DNA of 64,000 nucleotides from Nocardia tenerifensis NBRC 101015 (GCF_000308715.1 NZ_BAGH01000418.1:1-64000), one strand, 5' to 3'; shown: positions 16,726 to 25,912, counted from the stretch's first letter. Notes: generated by a model from the sequence alone, not told the origin. A program made the numbers and translations.

Positions 16726-17259
16726 GTGTTCACCTTCGTCAGCGGCAACCTCGCCTTGGATTTCGCGGGCACGATCAAGGCCCGCACCGGCTCCTTCGAC
16801 GACGCCCTCGGCCGCCCCGCGGACCTCGCCGAGTGGTTCGTCGCCGCCGAACTGCTCGACCGCGCGCCCGACTGCGACGCCGGCACCCTCGACCGGGCCG
16901 TGCGCCTGCGCGAGGCCGCGTACCGCATGGCGATCGCCGTGTCGCACGGCGAACCGCTCGCCGACGCCGACCGCCGCATCGTCAACGACTGCGCGAAAGG
17001 CGAACTCCCCGCGATATCCCTGCGCGCCGACGGCACCATCACCCGCACCGGCACCCCGGCCGCCGCGCTCACCGCGATCGCCCGCGCGGCGATCGAGCTC
17101 CTCGGCAGCTCGGCCTCGATCAAAGAATGCGGTCGAGCGGAGTGCACCCGCCTTTACGTCGACGCCTCCCGGGGCGGCACCCGCCGCTGGTGCGACATGA
17201 CCATCTGCGGCAATCGCGTCAAGAGCGCGGCCTTCCGCGCCCGGCACACCGCCGACTGA
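16726..17259 (+). CDS. CGNR zinc-finger transcriptional regulator (ABATE domain)
   Basis: A 177-residue regulator. The N-terminal ABATE-type domain begins FTFVSGNLALDFAGT and runs to about residue 125. The C-terminal CGNR zinc finger has its four cysteines at CGRAEC and CDMTICGNRVK, with CGNR itself at the end. The GTG start sits directly on the AGGAGG sequence rather than the usual five to eight bases after it, so the transcript may be leaderless or the true start may differ; no other in-frame start fits the family. It is divergent from the EamA exporter with two inverted repeats between. Confidence 0.85.
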   Translation: MFTFVSGNLALDFAGTIKARTGSFDDALGRPADLAEWFVAAELLDRAPDCDAGTLDRAVRLREAAYRMAIAVSHGEPLADADRRIVNDCAKGELPAISLRADGTITRTGTPAAALTAIARAAIELLGSSASIKECGRAECTRLYVDASRGGTRRWCDMTICGNRVKSAAFRARHTAD

Positions 17260-17297
17260 GCGACGCGTTCGGTGGACATCGCGCGGCCGGCCATCGA

Positions 17298-18692
17298 CTA
17301 CCCGACCGGAATCAACTCTCCCGGCGCGAATCTCGGCACCGGCGGCGGCACCGGCCGAAACCCACGCGGCCTCGCCCGCAGGAACAGGAAGAACAGCACG
17401 ACCAGCAGCACCGCCCGGCCCCACACCCCGAACTGGACGACCTTCTCCATCTGCTCCCACGGCCGCCCCGTGCCGAGCGCGTAGAAGTAGCGGAACACGC
17501 CGATCCCCAGCGCCGCGTCGGCGACCAGGTACGCGCCGATCGCCGCCCACGGCACCTCGAGCAGTACCAGGAACGGCACCAGCCACAGCGTGTACTGCGG
17601 CGAATGCACCTTGTGGAACAGCAGGAATCCACAGAGCATCGCGCCGCTCACCCCGACCCACGGGAACACGCCCCGCGCCTGGTATCGCCGCCACCCCAGC
17701 CACATGGCCAGCGCGAACGCGATCAGCACCAGCGTCGGCGAGGCCACCGACACCACCTGCTGGAACAGCGCCTCGCTCTGCGCGTCCGCACCGAACAGCG
17801 GCCGAAGTCCCCAGTACCAGATGGAATTCGTGGTGATATCGGCCTGCCGCAACTGCTGGAAGGTGATCGAGGCGCGCCAGCCCTCGTACCCGGCCAGGGC
17901 GAACGGCAGGTTCACCACGACCACCGTGCCGATGGCCGCGCCCGCCGTCATCAGCGCGCCGCGCACGTCGAGGCGTCGCTCGTCGCGCTCACGTTCGACG
18001 CCGCCGGTGAGCACGTACGCCAGCAGCGGCAGCACGAAGATCCCCGGATAGAGCTTCAGGCAGAAGCCGAGGCCCAGCAGGATCGCGGCCAGAATTCCCC
18101 TGGTGCGCAATGAGTATCGAGTCAGCGTGGCGACCACGTAGACCGCGGCGACCGCCGTGCACACCACCGGCAGTTCCCAGTTGTGGAAGGCGTAGAGCAC
18201 CAGCGGCGGCCCCGCCGCCCACAGCAGCGCCGCGCGGCCCGCGAGCCGGGCCAGCATCCAGGCGGTCAGCAGCGCGAACGGCGCGAGCAGCAGCGCGGAG
18301 TGCCGCAGGAACTCGGCGTCGTTGTCCGCGCCGAGCGCGCCCAGCCACATCAAAACGCCGCTGAGCACCGGGTATTCGACCGCACCGCCGACCAGCGTGC
18401 CGTCGTGGGTGATACCGCCCTGGACGTACGGGAAGACGTGCTCGTTGATGTCGCGGCCCAACCACAGGAACTGGATATCGGAGTAGCAGACGTCCGAATC
18501 CTTCGCGATATCGAACACCACGCTGCGGCCGTCCGCGGTGAACGGCGCGCCCGCACACCGCGCCTTGTTCACATACCCCAGCGCGAGCGTTAGCCCGCAC
18601 AACACCACCACCACCGCCGCGAACGCCGCGCGACGAGTCACGCGACGCGCGATCAGGTCGCGGCTGGCGAGTCCGGTCGGCATGTGGACCAC
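17298..18692 (-). CDS. Polytopic GT87/DUF2029-type glycosyltransferase
   Basis: A 464-residue membrane protein with about ten to twelve hydrophobic segments. The periplasmic first loop carries an acidic pair (CYSDIQFLWLGRDINEHVFPY), typical of polyprenyl-phosphate-sugar-dependent mannosyltransferases (GT87/GT-C class). The C-terminus is basic and proline-rich. The equivalent position upstream of rpsF in mycobacteria is held by the same type of protein (Rv0051), which supports orthology. GTG 18692 or ATG 18683 could be the start. It is divergent from rpsF. The substrate is probably a cell-wall glycan or glycolipid (inference). Confidence 0.85.
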   Translation of the reverse strand: MVHMPTGLASRDLIARRVTRRAAFAAVVVVLCGLTLALGYVNKARCAGAPFTADGRSVVFDIAKDSDVCYSDIQFLWLGRDINEHVFPYVQGGITHDGTLVGGAVEYPVLSGVLMWLGALGADNDAEFLRHSALLLAPFALLTAWMLARLAGRAALLWAAGPPLVLYAFHNWELPVVCTAVAAVYVVATLTRYSLRTRGILAAILLGLGFCLKLYPGIFVLPLLAYVLTGGVERERDERRLDVRGALMTAGAAIGTVVVVNLPFALAGYEGWRASITFQQLRQADITTNSIWYWGLRPLFGADAQSEALFQQVVSVASPTLVLIAFALAMWLGWRRYQARGVFPWVGVSGAMLCGFLLFHKVHSPQYTLWLVPFLVLLEVPWAAIGAYLVADAALGIGVFRYFYALGTGRPWEQMEKVVQFGVWGRAVLLVVLFFLFLRARPRGFRPVPPPVPRFAPGELIPVG

Positions 18693-18803
18693 ACTAAGCG
18701 GCGAGATACGCCGCCGTCCGCGTTCCCTCGCCGATGGGATCGATTTCAGAGGTCAAGGGGTGTTCGGGTAGCCTGGTCGGGTTGCTGACGCGACGACCCT
18801 CCT

Positions 18804-18822
18804 GCCACGGAGAGCCCGTGGC
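18804..18822 (+). promoter_or_regulatory. Leader hairpin upstream of rpsF
   Basis: A seven-base-pair hairpin (GCCACGG, loop AGAGC, CCGTGGC) lies about 30 bases before the rpsF start. Ribosomal protein S6/S18 operons often carry autoregulatory leader RNA at this place. I cannot show the full S6:S18 motif, so this is a suggestion. Confidence 0.4.
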
Positions 18823-18853
18823 CGTTTCCTAGTCCACAGGAGGTGATTGGTCC

Positions 18854-19141
18854 GTGCGTCATTATGAAGTGATGGTCATTCTCGATCCCAGTCTGGACGA
18901 GCGCACCGTTGGTCCGTCTCTCGAGACGATGCTCAACGTGGTTCGTACCGATGGCGGCAAGGTCGACAAGGTCGACATCTGGGGCCGCCGCAGGCTCGCC
19001 TACGAGATCGCCAAGCAGGCCGAGGGCATCTACGCGGTGGTCGATCTGACCGCGGAGCCCGCGACCGTGAGCGAGCTCGACCGCCAGCTCGGGCTGAACG
19101 AGTCGGTGCTGCGCACCAAGGTTCTGCGCCACGACAAGTAG
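18854..19141 (+). CDS. rpsF: 30S ribosomal protein S6
   Basis: A 95-residue S6 protein: [15 protein letters not shown] start, [22 protein letters not shown] and the [15 protein letters not shown] ending are the family hallmarks. It has the short actinobacterial C-terminus without a long acidic tail. GTG 18854 is preceded by a near-perfect AGGAGGTGA. It binds S18 on the 30S platform. It is first in the rpsF-ssb-rpsR-rplI operon; ssb follows after 90 bases. Confidence 0.98.
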   Translation: MRHYEVMVILDPSLDERTVGPSLETMLNVVRTDGGKVDKVDIWGRRRLAYEIAKQAEGIYAVVDLTAEPATVSELDRQLGLNESVLRTKVLRHDK

Positions 19142-19231
19142 TCCGCCCAACCCTCGATTGCGTCGGTAGCTGTCTCTAGGCTCTACCGCAAATACCGAGA
19201 TTGCGGACTGCACCCGAGCAGGAGGAACCAC

Positions 19232-19762
19232 ATGGCAGGCGACACGGTCATCACCGTCATCGGAAACTTGACGGCCGACCCCGAGCTTCGATTCACGCCC
19301 GCGGGAGCGGCGGTGGCGAATTTCACCGTCGCGTCGACACCCCGTGTGTTCGATCGCAATTCGAACGAATGGAAAGACGGCGAGGCGCTGTTCCTGCGCT
19401 GCAACATCTGGCGCGAGGCCGCGGAAAATGTCGCCGAAAGCCTGACCAGGGGTTCCCGCGTCATCGTCAGCGGACGGCTCAAGCAGCGCTCCTACGAAAC
19501 CCGCGAGGGTGAGAAGCGCACGGTCGTCGAGCTCGAGGTCGATGAGGTCGGTCCCTCGCTGCGCTACGCCACCGCGAAGGTCAACAAGACCAGCCGCGGC
19601 GGCGGTGGCGGCGGTGGCTTCGGGTCCGGCGGCGGCAGCGCCCCGACCGGCTCCGGTGGTGGCGGCGGTCGTTCCGGCGGCGCCGAGGACGACCCGTGGG
19701 GCAGTGCGCCCGCGGCAGGCTCCTTCGGGGGCGGCCGCATGGATGACGAACCGCCGTTCTGA
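19232..19762 (+). CDS. ssb: Single-stranded DNA-binding protein
   Basis: A 176-residue SSB. The OB fold covers about residues 1-112 ([59 protein letters not shown]). A disordered tail rich in glycine and serine ([14 protein letters not shown]) ends in the acidic tip MDDEPPF that recruits replication and repair partners. ATG 19232 follows AGGAGGAA. It sits between rpsF and rpsR, the standard arrangement. It coats single-stranded DNA during replication; the helicase gene dnaB lies downstream. Confidence 0.98.
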   Translation: MAGDTVITVIGNLTADPELRFTPAGAAVANFTVASTPRVFDRNSNEWKDGEALFLRCNIWREAAENVAESLTRGSRVIVSGRLKQRSYETREGEKRTVVELEVDEVGPSLRYATAKVNKTSRGGGGGGGFGSGGGSAPTGSGGGGGRSGGAEDDPWGSAPAAGSFGGGRMDDEPPF

Positions 19763-19820
19763 CAACGGCTCTCATAGGCCCACCCAGCGTGGACCATCAA
19801 TGATTACGGAGTAAAAGACC

Positions 19821-20072
19821 ATGCCTAAAGCGCCCGCGCGCGAAAAGGTGCTCAAGAAGAAGGCTTGCGCGTTCTGCAAAGAGGCCAAGTCCGGACTCGT
19901 CAACATCGACTACAAGGACACGGCGCTGCTGCGTAAGTACGTCAGCGATCGCGGCAAGATCCGTGCCCGCCGCGTCACCGGCAACTGCGTGCAGCACCAG
20001 CGTGACATCGCGGTTGCCGTCAAGAACTCGCGTGAGGTGGCCCTGCTTCCTTACGTGTCGACGGCTCGCTGA
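19821..20072 (+). CDS. rpsR: 30S ribosomal protein S18 (zinc-ligand form)
   Basis: An 83-residue S18: [53 protein letters not shown] and the LPYVST ending. The CAFC and C-x-x-H residues (Cys16, Cys19, Cys56, His59) make it the zinc-binding C+ type. Many actinobacteria keep a second, zinc-free S18 elsewhere under Zur control; this window shows only the C+ copy. It lies between ssb and rplI with 17 bases to rplI. Confidence 0.97.
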   Translation: MPKAPAREKVLKKKACAFCKEAKSGLVNIDYKDTALLRKYVSDRGKIRARRVTGNCVQHQRDIAVAVKNSREVALLPYVSTAR

Positions 20073-20089
20073 GTAAGGGAGGCACGCAA

Positions 20090-20542
20090 ATGAAGTTGAT
20101 TCTGACCGCTGACGTGGACAACCTCGGTGGGCCCGGCGACACCGTCGAGGTCAAAGACGGCTACGGCCGTAATTTCCTGCTGCCCCGCGGGCTGGCCATC
20201 GTGGCCAGCCGCGGCGCCGAGAAGCAGGTCGCGGGCATCCGCCGGGCGCAGGACGCGCGCCGCGTGCGCGACCTGGATCACGCCAACGAACTGAAGCAGG
20301 CCATCGAGAACCTCGAGTCGGTCTCGCTCTCGGTCAAGACGGCCGGCACCGGCAAGCTGTTCGGCTCGGTGACCCAGGCGGACGTCGCCGCGGCCATCAA
20401 GTCGGCGGGCGGCCCCGTGGTCGACAAGCGCAGCATCGAGCTGCCCAAGTCGCACATCAAGTCGACCGGCAAGCACGGCGTCGTGGTGCACCTGCACCCG
20501 GACGTGGTGGCAAAGTTCGACCTCACGGTCGCTGCCAGCTGA
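20090..20542 (+). CDS. rplI: 50S ribosomal protein L9
   Basis: A 150-residue L9 with the N-terminal rRNA-binding domain ([17 protein letters not shown], then [16 protein letters not shown]), a long linking helix and a C-terminal domain ([32 protein letters not shown]). The start follows GGGAGGC. It binds 23S rRNA and limits ribosome slippage. It closes the rpsF operon; a UUCG-type hairpin follows within 20 bases. Confidence 0.98.
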   Translation: MKLILTADVDNLGGPGDTVEVKDGYGRNFLLPRGLAIVASRGAEKQVAGIRRAQDARRVRDLDHANELKQAIENLESVSLSVKTAGTGKLFGSVTQADVAAAIKSAGGPVVDKRSIELPKSHIKSTGKHGVVVHLHPDVVAKFDLTVAAS

Positions 20543-20560
20543 TATAGCACCATCTCGGAG

Positions 20561-20590
20561 GCCACTCCCGTGTTCGGCACGGGGGTGGTC
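20561..20590 (+). terminator. rpsF-operon terminator hairpin
   Basis: An 11-bp stem (CCACTCCCGTG with CACGGGGGTGG, one G-T pair) closes a TTCGG loop about 20 bases after the rplI stop, followed by TCTTCG. It is the likely end of the ribosomal-protein operon. Confidence 0.8.
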
Positions 20591-20710
20591 TTCGACTGTG
20601 CGATGCTGCCCACGTTTTCCGATAACTGACTATTTGCCCCTCGGGCGGCACTGCCATCCGGAAGCTTCTCGGCAAATCCTCGCTGGTCACAGGGCTCCCA
20701 CGGGCGAGCC

Positions 20711-20719
20711 TGTGGATTA
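20711..20719 (-). promoter_or_regulatory. DnaA-box-like 9-mer
   Basis: On the minus strand this reads TAATCCACA, one mismatch from the consensus TTATCCACA. It is the leftmost of three such sites in the gap before dnaB. Confidence 0.45.
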
Positions 20720-20825
20720 TTCGGAAAACCGACCGGTGGCAATGTGATACAGCTCATAGCTGCCACACTCGTCGTTAACCCAACACGCCCGGCTGTTCAA
20801 CTTGCCCGACACGCCGCGACTTTAT

Positions 20826-20834
20826 TCATCCACA
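20826..20834 (+). promoter_or_regulatory. DnaA-box-like 9-mer
   Basis: TCATCCACA, one mismatch from the consensus DnaA box, on the plus strand between the rplI terminator and dnaB. Confidence 0.45.
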
Positions 20835-20944
20835 CCTGGATAGATCGAGAAATCGAGATCTATCTGCGGGTTTCTACGGGATGACCTGGGTTTTCCCCAA
20901 GTAGTACACAGGGGGTGCACATCGTTGGGTGAACAGTCCCCAAC

Positions 20945-20953
20945 TTATCCACA
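20945..20953 (+). promoter_or_regulatory. Perfect DnaA box
   Basis: TTATCCACA matches the strict DnaA-box consensus. It lies 236 bases upstream of the dnaB start and may bind DnaA to tune dnaB expression or to titrate the initiator. Confidence 0.6.
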
Positions 20954-21188
20954 GGTGTGTACACAAAGCGGTTTGGCGACCGTCTCCCGGTCGCCTAGGT
21001 TCATCCCTACGCCGAAGTAGGAGTGGCCCGAACGGCCGGAAATCGCGGATACCGCAACGGTAGCTGGAACTCGCAGGTGGCACCGGTCATCGCGCGAGCG
21101 ACCGCCGCCACGCCGCAAGGGTCATGTCGGATCCCGCAAGTCATCAATAGGGTGAGCCCGTTAGGTGGAGAGAGGACGGTCGAGTCAC

Positions 21189-23816
21189 ATGGCAGTCGTC
21201 GATGACCGCGGGCACGCGAGCTTCCCGCCCGAACCGCCCGGCGAGGATTTCGGGCGCCAGCCTCCGCACGACATGGCGGCCGAGCAGTCCGTGCTCGGCG
21301 GCATGCTGCTGAGCAAGGACGCCATCGCCGACGTCATCGAGGTCATGCGCCCCGGCGACTTCTATCGCCCCGCCCACCAGCTCATCTACGACACCATCCT
21401 CGACCTCTACGGTCGCGGCGAACCCGCCGACCCCGTCACCGTCTCGGCCGGCCTCGACCGCCGCGGCGAGCTCAAACGCATCGGCGGCCCGCCCTACCTC
21501 GTCACCCTCACCCAGACCGTCCCCACCGCGGCCAACGCCAGCTACTACGCCGAGATCGTCGCCGAGAAGGCCATCCTGCGCCGCCTCGTCGAGGCAGGCA
21601 CCCGCATCGTCCAGTACGGCTACGCCGGCGCCGACGGCCAGGACATCGCCGAGGTCGTCGACCGCGCCCAGGCCGAGGTCTACGAGGTCACCGAGCGCCG
21701 CACCACCGAAGACTTCCTCCCCCTAGAGGAACTCCTCCAGCCCACCATGGACGAGATCGACTCCATCGCCAGCCGCGGCGGCATCTCCCTCGGCGTCCCC
21801 ACCGGCTTCACCGAACTGGACGAACTAACCAACGGCCTCCACCCAGGCCAAATGATCATCGTCGCCGCTCGACCCGGTGTCGGTAAGGCGCTCGCCCTCG
21901 ACACCCCGCTGCCGACCCCGACCGGCTGGACCACCATGGGTGAGGTCCGCGTCGGCGACGAACTGCTCGGCGCGGACGGCCGCCCCACGCGCGTGGTCGC
22001 CGCCACCGATGTCCTCCTGGACCGCCCGTGCTACGAGGTCGAATTCTCCGATGGCACAGTGCTCGTCGCGGACGAGGAACACCAGTGGCTCACCGAGACT
22101 CGCGCGTCCCGACGGTCCGCGCAGCAGGCGGTCTCCGGTCGGCACCGCAACCAGCGCACCTTCGCCGAGGTTCGCACCACCGGCGACATCGCGCGCACGC
22201 TGCGCTGCGAGACGGCCGATCGTCGACTCAACCACTCCGTCGTCAACGCTCAGCCGCTGCAGTTGCCGGCGCGCGACCTGCTCGTGCCGCCGTACACCCT
22301 CGGTGCCTGGCTCGGAGACGGTAGTTCCGCCGCCGCGCAACTCACTTCGGCAGACCCAGAGATCGTCGCTCGGATCGAGGGGGAAGGGGTGATGGCGGTT
22401 CCGTCGCGGTCCGCGAAACTGCGCTATCACCTGCGGCTACCCGCCGACGCGCCGGTCGCGCCGCGCGAATGTGTGGTGTGCGGAGCGGAATTCACTCCGT
22501 TCACCAGCGAGGTTCGTACCTGCGGCCGCTCGTGCGGCGGCAAGGCGCGTTTCCATTCCGCGCCGGTCGCGGCCCCCACCTGCGCGCACTGCGGAGGCCC
22601 CTCGATCGGGCTGCGGTTGTGCCAGTCCTGCCGAAACACCGTGGGTAGCGTGCAGGCTCGACTGCGGGCCATGGGCGTGCTGGGCGACAAGCACATTCCG
22701 GAGCACTATCTCCGGTCCGCCGAGGCACAGCGCCGTGCTCTGCTCGCCGGACTGCTGGATACCGATGGCACGGTTACCCACGGTGGTTCGGTCCAGTTCA
22801 GCGTCACCAATGAGCGGTTGTTCCGGGACGTCGCGGAGCTTGTTGTCAGTCTCGGATATCGCTGCCATGTCTCGACGAAGCGCGTACGTGGCCGGTCCGA
22901 GAGTTCGTCGACCGCATATACCTTGACATTCGTGACCGATGACGAAGTATTCGGCCTGTATCGAAAGGCGCTGCTGCACAAGGAGCGTCGAGCGTCCCAC
23001 AATACGATTCGATCCGGTTCGCGATACATCGTCGACGTCCGCCGCATCGACAGCGTGCCCGTCCGCTGCGTGGAGGTCGACAACGCCGACCATCTCTACC
23101 TGGCCGGGCGATCGATGATACCGACGCACAACTCCACGCTCGGCATGGATTTCATGCGTAGCTGCTCGATCAAGCATGGGTTGGCGAGCGTTATTTTCTC
23201 GTTGGAGATGAGTCGCACGGAGATTGTGATGCGTCTGCTTTCGGCGGAGGCGAAGATCAAGCTTGGTGATATGCGTGCGGGGCGGATGAGCGACGATGAT
23301 TGGACGAAACTCGCGCGGCGGATGAGCGAGATCAGTGAGGCGCCGCTGTTCGTCGATGATTCACCGAACCTCACCATGATGGAGATCCGAGCGAAGGCGC
23401 GGCGGTTGAAGCAGCGCCACGACCTGAAACTCGTTGTGGTCGACTACCTTCAGCTGATGACCTCCGGCAAGAAGGTCGAATCCCGCCAGCAGGAAGTCTC
23501 GGATTTCTCCCGAAACCTGAAACTGCTCGCCAAGGAACTAGAGGTTCCGGTGATCGCCATCAGCCAGCTGAACCGCGGCCCCGAACAACGAACCGACAAG
23601 CGCCCCATGGTCTCCGACCTCCGCGAATCCGGCTCCCTCGAGCAGGACGCCGACATGGTCATCCTCCTGCACCGCCCCGACGCCTTCGAACGCGACGACC
23701 CCCGCGGCGGCGAGGCCGACCTCATCGTCGGCAAACACCGAAACGGCCCCACCGCCACCATCACCGTCGCCCACCAACTCCACCTCAGCCGTTTCGTAGA
23801 CATGGCCCGCGGTTAA
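21189..23816 (+). CDS. dnaB: Replicative DNA helicase DnaB, interrupted by an intein
   Basis: The 875-codon precursor encodes a 460-residue hexameric helicase after removal of a 415-residue intein. The N-extein (residues 1-233) has the DnaB N-domain (HDMAAEQSVLGGMLL, DVIEVMRPGDFYRPAHQLIYD) and ends in the P-loop half ARPGVGK. The C-extein resumes with STLGMDFMRSC and carries LKLVVVDYLQLM (Walker B), VIAISQLNR and the arginine-finger region GKHRNGPT. Without splicing the nucleotide site would be split, so splicing is needed for activity. ATG 21189 is chosen over an in-frame start at 21165 because it gives the conserved short N-terminus and has GAGAGAGGAC upstream. Upstream DnaA-box-like sequences may regulate it. 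Confidence 0.97.
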   Translation: MAVVDDRGHASFPPEPPGEDFGRQPPHDMAAEQSVLGGMLLSKDAIADVIEVMRPGDFYRPAHQLIYDTILDLYGRGEPADPVTVSAGLDRRGELKRIGGPPYLVTLTQTVPTAANASYYAEIVAEKAILRRLVEAGTRIVQYGYAGADGQDIAEVVDRAQAEVYEVTERRTTEDFLPLEELLQPTMDEIDSIASRGGISLGVPTGFTELDELTNGLHPGQMIIVAARPGVGKALALDTPLPTPTGWTTMGEVRVGDELLGADGRPTRVVAATDVLLDRPCYEVEFSDGTVLVADEEHQWLTETRASRRSAQQAVSGRHRNQRTFAEVRTTGDIARTLRCETADRRLNHSVVNAQPLQLPARDLLVPPYTLGAWLGDGSSAAAQLTSADPEIVARIEGEGVMAVPSRSAKLRYHLRLPADAPVAPRECVVCGAEFTPFTSEVRTCGRSCGGKARFHSAPVAAPTCAHCGGPSIGLRLCQSCRNTVGSVQARLRAMGVLGDKHIPEHYLRSAEAQRRALLAGLLDTDGTVTHGGSVQFSVTNERLFRDVAELVVSLGYRCHVSTKRVRGRSESSSTAYTLTFVTDDEVFGLYRKALLHKERRASHNTIRSGSRYIVDVRRIDSVPVRCVEVDNADHLYLAGRSMIPTHNSTLGMDFMRSCSIKHGLASVIFSLEMSRTEIVMRLLSAEAKIKLGDMRAGRMSDDDWTKLARRMSEISEAPLFVDDSPNLTMMEIRAKARRLKQRHDLKLVVVDYLQLMTSGKKVESRQQEVSDFSRNLKLLAKELEVPVIAISQLNRGPEQRTDKRPMVSDLRESGSLEQDADMVILLHRPDAFERDDPRGGEADLIVGKHRNGPTATITVAHQLHLSRFVDMARG
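21888..23132 (+). other. DnaB intein (415 aa) with LAGLIDADG endonuclease; class 3 features
   Basis: The intein begins ALALDTPLPTPTGW and ends MIPTHN before Ser+1. It lacks the usual Cys or Ser at position 1. Trp67 after the block B His65, Cys394 in block F (PVRCVEVD) and Thr413 in block G match the Trp-Cys-Thr triad of class 3 inteins, in which the block F Cys starts splicing. A homing endonuclease domain has two LAGLIDADG motifs (LGAWLGDG at 138-145 and LAGLLDTDG at 286-294). Between them are two four-cysteine clusters (Cys195, 198, 212, 216 and Cys232, 235, 245, 248) that look like zinc ribbons. The insertion point inside the GVGK/S P-loop is a known DnaB intein site. Confidence 0.93.
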
Positions 23817-23863
23817 CGCGGCTGTAGGGTCTCAGAACACTCGTCGCTGCGGCTACTGGACGA

Positions 23864-24541
23864 TCACCTGTACGCGACGGGTCCGACGAGCATCGCGCGA
23901 TCGAGGATTTCCGGGATGAATCGCACTTGGGTGAGCTTCGCGGCCAAAGCGAAAGCATTCGGTAGGGCAGAGACGTAGTCGCTCTCGTATCTCTCGTCCT
24001 CGTCCTCCCAGTCGTATTCGTCGTCGCGATCGTTCTCGTCGTCCAGCGAGTCCACGGCCATGCCGAGTTCCCGCATGAACCCGTTGAGCCGGTCAGGCTC
24101 GGAGCCGTATCGAAGGTGGGGGCAGTGCAAGGGGTGGTAGGCCGTGACAATCGTGCCGTCGATCGCGTACCCGAGGCTGTCCTCGGCGTAGCCGTGCCGA
24201 GTGATGGCCAATACCTCACAATCACGCGACAATTCGGCCAGGACATCGTGGAGCGTGGCCATCCACCCGATCGGCTCGATGGCCACGCTCCACTCACCGA
24301 CCTGCAAGACACCCACGGTGCCTCCCCCGTACCCTCCGCCGGTTTTGATAGAGAACTCGGTGGCCTGGTCCATGAGCCCGACGAAGTCCGATTCCTGGCC
24401 GTGATCCTCGCCGCGGCTGAAGCGGCGCACCACCTCCGACGGGTCGAGCCCGCGGAAGAAGGCCACGGTGAAGATATCGTCCAGCAGGGAGTCACCGTCG
24501 TGGAGCCACCGGAATGGGGCCAACGGGTCGGAAGACGTCAT
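23864..24541 (-). CDS. DUF6461-like hypothetical protein
   Basis: A 225-residue acidic soluble protein. DPLAPFRWLHDGD, FTVAFFRGLDPSEVVRRF, VGEWSVAIEPIGWM, VLAITRHGYAEDSLGYA and GSEPDRLNGFMRELG match the pattern of DUF6461 proteins common in Streptomyces and Nocardia. The C-terminal third contains a strongly acidic stretch (DDENDRDDEYDWEDEDE). ATG 24541 (MTSSDPLAPF) is preferred over an upstream in-frame ATG. It is divergent from the beta-propeller gene with a 120-base gap. DUF6461 proteins are often encoded near contact-dependent toxin or immunity loci, but no toxin is visible here. Function unknown. Confidence 0.75.
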   Translation of the reverse strand: MTSSDPLAPFRWLHDGDSLLDDIFTVAFFRGLDPSEVVRRFSRGEDHGQESDFVGLMDQATEFSIKTGGGYGGGTVGVLQVGEWSVAIEPIGWMATLHDVLAELSRDCEVLAITRHGYAEDSLGYAIDGTIVTAYHPLHCPHLRYGSEPDRLNGFMRELGMAVDSLDDENDRDDEYDWEDEDERYESDYVSALPNAFALAAKLTQVRFIPEILDRAMLVGPVAYR

Positions 24542-24661
24542 AGCGTGCATGATGGCAGGTGGTACCGACAACTCGTTTCTTCCTTAGCCAGAGGACAATT
24601 CGAGATCCGCGCGATGATCTCCGCCAGTTGCGGTCCTTGACAGAAGGATTCGGGTTGGCGG

Positions 24662-25753
24662 GTGCGGCGGCGTCGAGAGCGGGTGAGCCATAAAGTATTC
24701 GCGGAAGTGATTTTCGTCTGGTGGACTGGCTGGGTGTTCTGTCAGACGCTGTGGGAGCGGCAGCTACATCAACGGGGCTGTATCAAGGCAGTGGCACTGA
24801 CACCCGAATCGGTCGTCGTCCATGAGCGCAACACGCGGCTCGTCAGCTTGGACCGACCCACGGGCTCGCTTCGTTGGGACGTTTCCGTCGGCAGATGGCC
24901 CCGCGCGGTCCACGTGACCGGCGATCGGTGCCTGGTCATCGCCCAAAACACTCACCAATTGTCCTGTCTGAACGTGCGGACAGGAGCACTGCTCTGGAAT
25001 ACCGCCATCCCTCCGGCGACGGGTCACCTGGTGACCACGGCGGATACTGTGCTCGCTGGTGGCTGGCGAAACTATTCTCCGCTCATGGCGTTTGATCTCG
25101 AGACGGGAGCACGCCGCTGGGAAACGACCGACTGCGTCGACACCGTGCTGCCCGCCCTCGTCGGTGACGGCGTGCTGATCGGAGTGCCGGGCGACACGGT
25201 GATTCGATTGATCCGTCCAGGTGATGGCGAGGAACTATCACGCTGGCGATTGCCGGAGCCACTGATCAGCTGCGATGACCAGCCAGCCTTCACCCCGATC
25301 GGACCCGATCGCTTCCTCGCGCGGTGCGGGCCGAGGTCGGTGGTCGATATACGACTGTCATCCGCCATCGTGCGCGAGTTCGTCCGTGCTGAGGCCGACC
25401 TCGCCGCAACGGCAGTCGAGTACAACGCCGGCATGCTGTGGCTGCGTGAACTTCGCGGCGGTTACCTCGCCGTCGACCCGGTCGACGGCCGTGTGTTGTG
25501 GCGGGTGAATGTCCGCGAGGCGCTGGTTGATCATGTGGCTATGACGAGGGCTGGGCTCGTAGTGGCCACGCACACCGGAGCGTTGCTCCGCTTGGACTCC
25601 GTGGGACAGGTGCTAGAGCGCACCGCCGTGGCCAGAAGGATTTCTGCGTTACGTACCGCGGGACCGAGCGAGCTGCTCGTTCAAACCAAGGGAACCTTGC
25701 TTGCCGCAGAGGTGCTGGATCTCAACCAGACCGAAGAAATGCCATCGAACTGA
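24662..25753 (+). CDS. PQQ-like beta-propeller repeat protein
   Basis: A 363-residue protein built of repeated blades with the PQQ-type pattern: LVSLDRPTGSLRWDVSV, LSCLNVRTGALLWNTAI, LMAFDLETGARRWETTD and LAVDPVDGRVLWRVNV, each ending in a Trp. The first about 35 residues (VFAEVIFVWWTGWVFC) include a hydrophobic stretch that could be a membrane anchor. No catalytic residues are visible, so it may be a binding or scaffold propeller. Start is uncertain within the first 15 codons. It is divergent from the DUF6461-like gene. Function unknown. Confidence 0.75.
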   Translation: MRRRRERVSHKVFAEVIFVWWTGWVFCQTLWERQLHQRGCIKAVALTPESVVVHERNTRLVSLDRPTGSLRWDVSVGRWPRAVHVTGDRCLVIAQNTHQLSCLNVRTGALLWNTAIPPATGHLVTTADTVLAGGWRNYSPLMAFDLETGARRWETTDCVDTVLPALVGDGVLIGVPGDTVIRLIRPGDGEELSRWRLPEPLISCDDQPAFTPIGPDRFLARCGPRSVVDIRLSSAIVREFVRAEADLAATAVEYNAGMLWLRELRGGYLAVDPVDGRVLWRVNVREALVDHVAMTRAGLVVATHTGALLRLDSVGQVLERTAVARRISALRTAGPSELLVQTKGTLLAAEVLDLNQTEEMPSN

Positions 25754-25912
25754 GGTAAGCGCTGCTGGCCACGGCGTGAGACAACTGGAAACCGCCAGGT
25801 CAATCGGCTGGCGGCTGCCGCGAATTTGAGACCCTACAGCAGCAGCTTGGAGGGGATCGCAGGCCTAGCGTTGTCCAGCATCCGTATGTCTCATGAGACG
25901 GCGTGGAGGGCA

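Larger units (their letters stand above)
20543..21188. other. 645-bp non-coding region between rplI and dnaB
   Basis: No supported gene lies here. The region holds the rplI terminator hairpin at its left end, three DnaA-box-like 9-mers between 20711 and 20953, and the dnaB promoter and leader at its right end. It is lower in GC than its flanks, with several T- and A-rich stretches around 20600-20960. Confidence 0.7.
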
